Shown here one piece after another: positions 1 to 5,377 of a stretch of DNA of 5,377 nucleotides. Numbering within the stretch: position 1 is the stretch's first letter; each line of letters opens with the position of its first letter. Both the position numbers and the translations under genes were made by a program. The DNA is from JBNKLG01 sp050292235 (GTDB lineage Bacteria; Pseudomonadota; Gammaproteobacteria; Chromatiales; Chromatiaceae): assembly GCA_050292235.1 (NCBI GenBank), contig JBNKLG010000118.1:1-5377 (forward strand), written 5' to 3'. Under the pieces are notes generated by a model, which had not been told where the DNA came from, did not search any database, and saw only the letters and a program-made list of their open reading frames with translations.

Positions 1-3000
1 TAAACAGCACCAGGAAAGTGGCAAATGCCAGACCAAAGGCAATGGCGGTCGCCATGGGAATCAAAAATTGCGCCTGCAAGGAGGTTTCGAACAACAGCGG
101 CATCAAGCCCGCAATGGTGGTCAGCGACGTCAGCAGTACGGCCCGCAAACGCTGGCAGGCAGCTTCGATCACCGCCTCTTTGACCGCCAGGCCTTTTTCC
201 CGCAACTCTTTGTAGAACACCACCAAAATGATGGAGTCATTCACCACAATGCCTGAAAGCCCAAAAAGGCCGAACATGGACAGAATGGTCAACTCAATCC
301 CCATCACCCAGTGACCGACAATGGCGCCCACCAGGCCAAAAGGGATCACCGCCATCACCACCAGTGGCCAACCGTAAGAACCGAACACCCAGGCAAGAAC
401 GATATAAATCATAGCCAAGGCAAAGAGTGCCCCCCGTTTCATGTCCTGCATGGTATCTCTTTGCTCCTCGGCACGGCCCGAGAACGACCAGGAGACACCG
501 TATTTTTCCGCTATCCTGGGTAAGACGCCCTTCCGCAATTGGCCACGAATCGCATTGGCATTATTCACACTGCGATCCACATCCCCAAACAAGGTAATAG
601 CCAGCTTGCCCTCGTTGTGACGCAGGGCCTTGAATCCACGACGTTCTTTGAGATCCAGCACCGAAGAGAGCTGGGTACTCTCCCCATTGGGCAGAAACAG
701 ATTGAATTCTTCTAACGCCGTCAGGCGATGACGTTCCGAGTCGGGCAACATCACCCGCACCTCGACCTCATCCTCACCTTCGGTAAAAATCTGCGCCAAC
801 TGGCCATCCAGGGCACCCCGTAGCTGCCGACTGACCTCCTCTACAGACAGTCCCAAGGCCTGACCAAAGGCATTGACATTAAAAATAAGCTGCTGACGAC
901 CATAGGGCATATCGTCTTCTAACCCATGCAGCCCAGCAATGCTACCGAGGGTTTCCGTCAAAGCCAGGGATGCGGCCTTGAGCTTGTCTGGATCATCACC
1001 CACCAGTTTGACCTCGAAATCCCGGGCAGGGTGTCCACCCTTGCGAGAAGTCAGGGTCAGATTCTCCAGCCCAGGAGGGCGATCAAAATGCTCACCCCAG
1101 AGTTTGAGAAAGGCCTCGTTACGGATATTGCGCTGATCCGAAGGCACCAACTCAACCACCACTGAAGCAAACTGCTCACCCTTCTGCCCAGAGCGAGCGT
1201 TAGAAAAAAAGCCCAGACCGTTGGACACACTGGCCACCTTGATCAGGCCACCACCCAGCTCTTTTTCCGTCGCGTAAAGCCCCCTCTCCACCTCAGCGAT
1301 ATAAGCCGCTACCCGCTGCGGGGGCGTACCAGCAACAAAGGTCGCACTGGCCACCACCACATTCCCCTCCACACTGGGGAAAAAGGTAAAACCCAGCCGC
1401 CCTCCTTTGAGCAAAGAAAACGCCAACACAAAAGAGGCCAACGCCAACGCAATGGTTGTGGCTGGCTGACGCACCGCCGAGGTGACCAGGGGACGAAAAA
1501 AGTTATCCCGAAAACGATTAAATCCATCATCCAAACGCTGGCGAAAGGGGCTTGGCTGTTGATGATGGATCTTATGGAAGCTATGTCGAAGATGCCCTGG
1601 CAGCACCAGAAAACTCTCAATCACCGAAGCGATAATGACGCAAATCACCACCAGAGGGATATCAAACAGGATCTTGCCAATAAAGCCACTCAGCACTAGC
1701 AGGGGAATGAACGCTGCAATGGTGGTAAGCGAAGAGGACATGACGGGTGCCAGCATGCGCCTTGCCCCACCCTCTGCTGCCTCCAGGGAGGCCTCACCCG
1801 TTTGATAATGAGCCAGGGCATCCTCTCCCACCACGATGGCATCATCGACAATAATCCCCAGCGCCATGATGAGAGCGAACAGAGAAATCATATTGATGCT
1901 GCCGCCAGCCAAATAGACAACAGCCAGCGTCGCCATGAAAGAAACCGGAATACCCACAGTCACCCACCAGGCCACTCGCCCGTTGAGGAACAGGAATAAA
2001 ATCAGCACCACCAGCACCAGTCCGCCCAATCCATTTTTCAACAGCAGATTGATACGATCCTGAATCAACTGCCAGCCTTCGTCATAAACGGTCACCATCA
2101 CACCAGCTGGCAAAGTTGGCTGAGTCCTGGCCAGCCAGGCTTCCATAATTTTGGCCGATTTCAACGAATCGGCGGTGGCAGAACGCATCAGCTGCAGTTC
2201 AACAGCGGGCTTGCCCTGATAGCTCATGCTGACCTGATTGGGTCTGGCTCGGCGCTCAATCTGGGCCACGTCACCCAGCTTCAGAAAACGTCCCTTGGCA
2301 TCAGCCAGCAGAGGAATCAGGGCAAACTCATGCTCGGTACGGCGCTGGTTCAGAGTACGCATTTCGCGACCCACATCGTCGCGACCCAGGGTGCCAGCAG
2401 GCAGATCGCGGGATTCGGTCGAAATGGTGTTGGCAATTTGCTTCAGGGATAAACCCAGATCTTGCAAAGTGGCCATCGGCAACTGGATGGCGATCTCCTC
2501 CTCAGGCAAACCGGTGATGTTCACCTTGGCGATACCCCGATCCAGCAGCTCGCGCTCCATACGCCGCACCAAGGGACGCAACTCACGTATATCCTTGGCA
2601 CCAGAGATCAATATGCGGGCGATGGGCTCATAGCGCACCATATGGGACACCTTGGTCTCCTCGGCATCCTGAGGCAGATTGCGCACCGAGTTGACCAGCT
2701 CTTCCACCCGATCACTGGCTTCGCCCATATCCGTCCCCTCAGGAAACTCCAGCGTGATGGAACTGATCCCTTGGGCAGAGGTAGAGGTCATCTTGTCGAG
2801 ACCGTCAACATTCCGCAGGGACTGCTCCAGGGGTGTGGTGATGGAGCGTTCCACATCCTCTGAGCTGGCACCAGACCAGACGGTGCTGACCGAAACCATT
2901 TCGGTTTCGAAATTGGGGAAAAACTGCACATTGAGCTTGGCCAGGGCCCAGGCCCCGGACATCAGCATAATCACCATCAACAGGTTGGCTGCTACCGGGT

Positions 3001-3052
3001 GCTGGGCAAAGAGACCAACAAAATCATTCTGATGCTTGAACGGCTGATTCAT
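1..3052 (-). CDS. RND-family efflux permease (HAE1/AcrB-like), 3' end outside window
   Basis: Inner-membrane drug/proton antiporter subunit of a tripartite efflux pump. My translation from ATG at 3052 is open for 1017 codons to the left edge; AcrB-type proteins have about 1030-1050 residues, so only the last few dozen are missing. The topology fits the family: TM1 about 19-38, a periplasmic porter loop, TM2-TM6 about 334-480, TM7 about 531-549, a second porter loop, and TM8-TM12 about 868-1017, with the window ending in TM12. The TM4 motif GIIVDDAIVVGED holds Asp403 and Asp404 (AcrB Asp407/408), and Arg970 in QRLRAVLLTS matches AcrB Arg971. The AcrB Lys940 position in TM10 is instead Asn938-Asp939 (GLSGIVVNDSII). 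The start is supported by the ATGA overlap with the adaptor gene and by the usual short cytoplasmic N-terminus before TM1 (HPVAANLL). I saw no frameshift or internal stop. Family assignment is secure; the substrate is unknown. Confidence 0.96.
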   Translation of the reverse strand, partial: MNQPFKHQNDFVGLFAQHPVAANLLMVIMLMSGAWALAKLNVQFFPNFETEMVSVSTVWSGASSEDVERSITTPLEQSLRNVDGLDKMTSTSAQGISSITLEFPEGTDMGEASDRVEELVNSVRNLPQDAEETKVSHMVRYEPIARILISGAKDIRELRPLVRRMERELLDRGIAKVNITGLPEEEIAIQLPMATLQDLGLSLKQIANTISTESRDLPAGTLGRDDVGREMRTLNQRRTEHEFALIPLLADAKGRFLKLGDVAQIERRARPNQVSMSYQGKPAVELQLMRSATADSLKSAKIMEAWLARTQPTLPAGVMVTVYDEGWQLIQDRINLLLKNGLGGLVLVVLILFLFLNGRVAWWVTVGIPVSFMATLAVVYLAGGSINMISLFALIMALGIIVDDAIVVGEDALAHYQTGEASLEAAEGGARRMLAPVMSSSLTTIAAFIPLLVLSGFIGKILFDIPLVVICVIIASVIESFLVLPGHLRHSFHKIHHQQPSPFRQRLDDGFNRFRDNFFRPLVTSAVRQPATTIALALASFVLAFSLLKGGRLGFTFFPSVEGNVVVASATFVAGTPPQRVAAYIAEVERGLYATEKELGGGLIKVASVSNGLGFFSNARSGQKGEQFASVVVELVPSDQRNIRNEAFLKLWGEHFDRPPGLENLTLTSRKGGHPARDFEVKLVGDDPDKLKAASLALTETLGSIAGLHGLEDDMPYGRQQLIFNVNAFGQALGLSVEEVSRQLRGALDGQLAQIFTEGEDEVEVRVMLPDSERHRLTALEEFNLFLPNGESTQLSSVLDLKERRGFKALRHNEGKLAITLFGDVDRSVNNANAIRGQLRKGVLPRIAEKYGVSWSFSGRAEEQRDTMQDMKRGALFALAMIYIVLAWVFGSYGWPLVVMAVIPFGLVGAIVGHWVMGIELTILSMFGLFGLSGIVVNDSIILVVFYKELREKGLAVKEAVIEAACQRLRAVLLTSLTTIAGLMPLLFETSLQAQFLIPMATAIAFGLAFATFLVLF
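3049..3052 (-). promoter_or_regulatory. ATGA stop/start overlap coupling adaptor and permease
   Basis: The adaptor TGA (3051-3049) and the permease ATG (3052-3050) share bases as ATGA. The preceding coding bases (AGTGAAGCCCCTGTTCA) hold no strong Shine-Dalgarno, so the permease is probably translated by ribosomes that terminate on the adaptor message and restart. The overlap is read directly from the sequence; the coupling is inferred and would help keep the two subunits in proportion. Confidence 0.8.
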
Positions 3053-4332
3053 TGAACAGGGGCTTCACTGGCACGGTCACGAATGCGCACCATCGGCTCG
3101 CCTTTCTCGCCACTGGGATTGGCTAACAAGCCCTGCATGGCATTGGGCAATTGCGTCGTGATCACCAAATCGCCGGCCTTCAACGCACCCGATGTCACCA
3201 AGACCAGAGTTTTGTTTTTATCATAATGGCGCTCACCAACGCGCTGCACCGTCACTGGTTCCAGACGATCATCCATGGTCAAACGGTAAACCCGGTCAGA
3301 CCCATAGATAGCCTCCGGCGGCAACGCAACCACATTGTCCTGTGGCGGCAGAGTCAGATCGATACGCACAAAGCGACCCTGCTCCAGCCCCTCTGACGAA
3401 TCCAAGGCAAACAGGGCTTCAATGCCACCCGTAGCCGAGGTAGCCTCCCCGGCCAATTGCATGAGCTTAGCCTTGATGGGATGGCCATCGACACGACCGG
3501 CGATCCAGAGCTCATCACCCCGTTTTCTGGCTTCTTTCACCTCGGCGATAAAGCGACTGGGCAATTGAGCCCGAACCACCATCGCATCCGTATCGTAAAG
3601 CTCCACCAAAGGATCACCAACCCGAACCCGTTTACCGGGTGAAACCAACACCTTGGCAATACGAGCATTAAAAGGCGCCCGAACCTGAGTGCGATCTAAT
3701 TCCAGTTGGGCCTGGTCATAGAGCGCGGTCAGGCGGAGCTTCTTGGCCGCCAGCTCCGCCAAATCCGCCTCATGGGTCTGTAGCTGCTGCTCCCTGGCAC
3801 GTAGGGTAATCCCTAAGCGCTCAGCATCCTGGCGTGTCTTATCCACGGAAGAATCCGATACCAGACGTTTTTTCACCAGATCTTCCAGGCGCCCCACCTC
3901 GGCTTGACCCAACTCAAAGAGTCGGCGCTCACGCTTTAGATTCTCCTCATTGGCCTTGTTGGCGGTACGACTGGCCAGCAATTTGGCTTCAAGCTCGGCC
4001 AAATCCGCCTTGCGTTGAGCCAATTGCAAACGACTATCCCGATCGTCCAGAGACACCAAGACAGCATCTTTAGTCACCACACTGCCCTCAATCACCTTGA
4101 CTTGGCGCACATCAGCGGCTACCCCAGCGGTCAGCTGGCTGGACCAAAGAGACTCCACCCGACCATAAAGTGCCAGCGTCGGCGATTGGCGCTCAGGCAC
4201 CGCCACCTGTGTTCTGACCGGCCAGGCCTTCTCCTTGACCGAGACCGGCTCGGGCTTGGGCTTGGTAGCTATAATGTAGTAACCGATGCCTGCAGCAAGG
4301 GCCAAGATAAGCAAGGGTCTGAGAAAAGACAT
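3049..4332 (-). CDS. Efflux RND periplasmic adaptor subunit (membrane fusion protein, HlyD/AcrA-like)
   Basis: Complete 427-residue periplasmic adaptor that would join the downstream permease to an outer-membrane channel. Residues 5-21 form one hydrophobic N-terminal segment with no lipobox cysteine, so anchoring is probably by an uncleaved inner-membrane helix rather than a lipid. Domains in order: first lipoyl half about 63-97 (AADVRQVKVIEGSVVTKD), a long charged alpha-helical hairpin about 98-212, second lipoyl half about 213-247 (RTQVRAPFNARIAKVLVSPG), beta-barrel about 248-326, and membrane-proximal domain about 328-405 (VVALPPEAIYG, then TLVLVTSGALKAGDLVITTQ). The hairpin tip has Arg148, Leu152 and Ser159 spaced as RxxxLxxxxxxS, the motif AcrA and MexA use to dock with TolC-type channels. 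The ATG at 4332 sits directly before the hydrophobic segment and is the natural start, although no clear Shine-Dalgarno precedes it. It is the first gene of a two-gene operon with the permease, which it overlaps. Confidence 0.95.
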   Translation of the reverse strand: MSFLRPLLILALAAGIGYYIIATKPKPEPVSVKEKAWPVRTQVAVPERQSPTLALYGRVESLWSSQLTAGVAADVRQVKVIEGSVVTKDAVLVSLDDRDSRLQLAQRKADLAELEAKLLASRTANKANEENLKRERRLFELGQAEVGRLEDLVKKRLVSDSSVDKTRQDAERLGITLRAREQQLQTHEADLAELAAKKLRLTALYDQAQLELDRTQVRAPFNARIAKVLVSPGKRVRVGDPLVELYDTDAMVVRAQLPSRFIAEVKEARKRGDELWIAGRVDGHPIKAKLMQLAGEATSATGGIEALFALDSSEGLEQGRFVRIDLTLPPQDNVVALPPEAIYGSDRVYRLTMDDRLEPVTVQRVGERHYDKNKTLVLVTSGALKAGDLVITTQLPNAMQGLLANPSGEKGEPMVRIRDRASEAPVQ

Positions 4333-4348
4333 GTTTAATCTGGAACTG

Positions 4349-4400
4349 GAAAAAGGTACCGAGGGAGTAAAACCTATAGAGTATGCAAAGTGAAAAAGGT
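4349..4400. repeat. Direct repeat GAAAAAGGT flanking the efflux promoter -10 region
   Basis: The 9-mer GAAAAAGGT occurs at 4349-4357 and again at 4392-4400, 43 bp apart (about four helical turns). The second copy lies within the spacer of the predicted efflux promoter and the first lies in its untranslated leader. The repeat is exact, but short and A-rich, so chance is possible. A regulator-binding role is only a suggestion. Confidence 0.35.
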
Positions 4401-4408
4401 TTCGTCAT
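4380..4408 (-). promoter_or_regulatory. Candidate sigma70 promoter of the efflux operon
   Basis: On the minus strand, ATGACG at 4408-4403 (4 of 6 to TTGACA) and CATACT at 4385-4380 (4 of 6 to TATAAT) are separated by 17 bp. Transcription would begin near 4373 and leave a leader of about 40 nt before the adaptor ATG. The spacing is ideal but both boxes are imperfect. The position in the divergent gap and the lack of any other upstream gene on this strand support a promoter here; the exact boxes are a prediction. Confidence 0.45.
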
Positions 4409-4447
4409 CTAAAATTTGTTTTCCCCCCAAGATCGTCCTGACAAATC

Positions 4448-4476
4448 CGTCATTTCACCCACTCATCGGCCATAAT
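4448..4476 (+). promoter_or_regulatory. Candidate promoter of the fumarase gene
   Basis: CATAAT at 4471-4476 matches the sigma70 -10 consensus in 5 of 6 bases. It would start transcription near 4483, about 25 nt before the fumarase ATG. The hexamer 17 bp upstream (CGTCAT, 4448-4453) is a poor -35, so this promoter may need an activator. A better -35 (CTGACA, 4438-4443) is 27 bp from the -10, too far to pair with it. Confidence 0.4.
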
Positions 4477-4494
4477 AAGCTCGCTTCTTCCTGA

Positions 4495-4504
4495 CCAGAG
4501 AGAT
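4495..4504 (+). promoter_or_regulatory. Weak ribosome binding site of the fumarase gene
   Basis: The purine run AGAGAG, ending a few bases before ATCCC and the ATG at 4508, is the only Shine-Dalgarno-like sequence here. It is weaker than AGGAGG but suitably spaced, and it supports the chosen start together with the family-typical N-terminus. Confidence 0.45.
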
Positions 4505-4507
4505 CCC

Positions 4508-5377
4508 ATGCCCCCGATTCGCCAAGAGGATTTTATCCAAAGCGTTGCTGACGCCTTGCAGTTCATCTCCTATTACCACCCCCGGGACTACATCCGGGCC
4601 CTGGCAGCGGCCCATGAAACCGAACAATCGCCAGCGGCTAAAGACGCCATGGCACAGATCCTTTACAACTCACGTCTCTGCGCCGAAGGCCAGAGGCCTA
4701 TTTGTCAGGACACCGGCTCCGTAGTTGCTTTCATCAAAGTCGGTATGTCAGTACGGTGGGAAACCGGTCAGAGCTTGGCGGACCTGGTCAATGCCGGAGT
4801 TAACCGGGCCTATACCCATCCAGACAACCCCCTGCGAGCCTCCATCGTTACCGACCCCCTGGGCAAGCGCCGCAATACAGGCAACAATACCCCAGCTATC
4901 GTTCATGTTGAACTGGTAGCTGGCCACGAGGTCGAGGTACATCTGGCAGCCAAGGGTGGCGGATCGGAAAACAAAGCCCGCTTCACCGTACTTAATCCCG
5001 CTGCCAGCCTGGCCGACTGGGTGGTGGACACCCTACCCATACTAGGAGCGGGCTGGTGTCCTCCCGGCATCCTGGGCATTGGTGCCGGCGGCAACGCCGA
5101 GAAGGCCATGGTTCTGGCCAAAGAGGCCCTGATGGAACCCATCGATATGCCCCAGCTCATGGCCCGAGGACCAAGCAATCGACTGGAAGAGTTGCGCCTA
5201 GAGATCTATCAGCGGGCCAATGCCCTGGGGATTGGTGCCCAGGGTCTGGGGGGACAGACCACCGTCCTGGATGTCAAAATCCATGACTTTCCGACCCACG
5301 CCGCTTCACTGCCCGTAGCGCTCATTCCCAATTGCGCCGCCACTCGCCATATCGGCTTCAAGCTCGATGGCAGTGGC
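4508..5377 (+). CDS. fumA: Class I fumarate hydratase (4Fe-4S fumarase), N-terminal part, 3' end outside window
   Basis: TCA-cycle enzyme interconverting fumarate and (S)-malate in the cytoplasm. The 290 visible codons cover most of the iron-sulfur catalytic domain; full-length single-chain enzymes have about 500-550 residues, so the C-terminal domain lies beyond the window. Three cysteines sit in the family cluster-binding contexts: Cys66 (RPICQDTG), Cys184 (AGWCPPGILGIG) and Cys276 (PNCAATRH). Their spacings of 118 and 92 residues are close to E. coli FumA (Cys105/224/318). Other family motifs are KGGGSENK (149-156), GIGAQGLGG (241-249) and PTHAASLPV (262-270). The opening residues, with QSVADALQFISYYHP soon after the start, match pseudomonad-type class I fumarases starting at the same place, which supports this ATG. 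A purine-rich AGAGAG lies just upstream. It is transcribed divergently from the efflux operon. The symbol denotes the class; fumA and fumB cannot be separated here. L(+)-tartrate dehydratase is related but normally two separate subunits, and the motif context favours fumarase. Confidence 0.95.
   Translation, partial: MPPIRQEDFIQSVADALQFISYYHPRDYIRALAAAHETEQSPAAKDAMAQILYNSRLCAEGQRPICQDTGSVVAFIKVGMSVRWETGQSLADLVNAGVNRAYTHPDNPLRASIVTDPLGKRRNTGNNTPAIVHVELVAGHEVEVHLAAKGGGSENKARFTVLNPAASLADWVVDTLPILGAGWCPPGILGIGAGGNAEKAMVLAKEALMEPIDMPQLMARGPSNRLEELRLEIYQRANALGIGAQGLGGQTTVLDVKIHDFPTHAASLPVALIPNCAATRHIGFKLDGSG

Larger units (their letters stand above)
4333..4507. other. Divergent intergenic control region
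   Basis: This 175-bp gap separates the start codons of the adaptor (leftward) and the fumarase (rightward), and must hold the promoters of both unless transcription enters from elsewhere. It is A/T-richer than the flanking genes, with an AAAATTTGTTTTCCCCCC stretch near 4411-4428. I see no strong hairpin with a U-tract, no tRNA and no credible small gene. The adaptor leader contains a tandem CTGGAA pair (4340-4351, plus strand) and no clear Shine-Dalgarno. Confidence 0.7.

Noticed and set aside
1309..1620. Minus-strand open frame of 103 codons inside the permease gene
   Set aside because: It is out of frame with the continuous permease reading frame, its translation is low-complexity Trp/Arg/Pro-rich, and the permease motifs explain this DNA fully.
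2238..3032. Three overlapping plus-strand open frames of 117-133 codons opposite the permease gene
   Set aside because: They are antisense shadows of the porter-domain coding sequence, with Ser/Arg-rich or His/Gln-rich translations, no recognisable domain, and no promoter or ribosome site that I can see.
1..3052. Possible frameshift or pseudogene in the permease
   Set aside because: Codon-by-codon reading from 3052 to the left edge gives no stop, and family motifs appear at the expected spacing from TM1 to TM12. The gene is only cut by the window edge.
4193..4408. Minus-strand 71-codon open frame crossing the adaptor start region
   Set aside because: It overlaps the adaptor coding region in another frame and starts upstream of the predicted transcription start. 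Its Gly/Ala/Gln-rich tail is typical of a frame-shifted shadow.
4411..4428. A/T stretch followed by a C-run, considered as a rho-independent terminator
   Set aside because: There is no GC-rich stem followed by a U-tract on either strand, and both flanking genes are transcribed away from this region, so no terminator is expected.
4903..5178. Minus-strand 91-codon open frame opposite the fumarase gene
   Set aside because: The opposite strand encodes conserved fumarase motifs throughout this stretch, and this frame shows no domain.

Overview
The window looks like ordinary chromosomal DNA of a gammaproteobacterium. Two things suggest this: a single-chain class I (4Fe-4S) fumarase whose N-terminal half closely follows the pattern I know from pseudomonad-type enzymes, and an RND efflux pump pair of the Gram-negative HAE1/AcrAB type. 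GC content looks moderate (mid-50s percent by eye). The genus cannot be fixed from the sequence alone.

Layout. Positions 1-3052, minus strand: the first 1017 codons of an RND inner-membrane efflux permease. It is open throughout and is cut by the left window edge inside the last transmembrane helix. Positions 3049-4332, minus strand: a complete 427-residue periplasmic adaptor (membrane fusion protein), whose stop codon overlaps the permease start as ATGA. Positions 4333-4507: a 175-bp divergent intergenic region with a plausible promoter for the efflux operon and a weaker one for the fumarase. Positions 4508-5377, plus strand: the first 290 codons of a class I fumarate hydratase, cut by the right window edge.

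How the genes work together. The adaptor and permease form a two-gene translationally coupled operon and should build the inner-membrane and periplasmic parts of a tripartite drug/proton antiporter. The adaptor carries an intact RxxxLxxxxxxS hairpin-tip motif, so a TolC-type outer-membrane channel is expected, but none is encoded in the window. The fumarase is a TCA-cycle enzyme transcribed away from the pump, with no evident functional link beyond the shared upstream region.

I found no RNA genes, mobile elements, CRISPR arrays, broken genes or convincing terminators. The most noteworthy points are the Asn-Asp pair replacing the AcrB Lys940 region in the permease proton relay, and short repeated boxes in the divergent control region. 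I do not see an undescribed biological system here.
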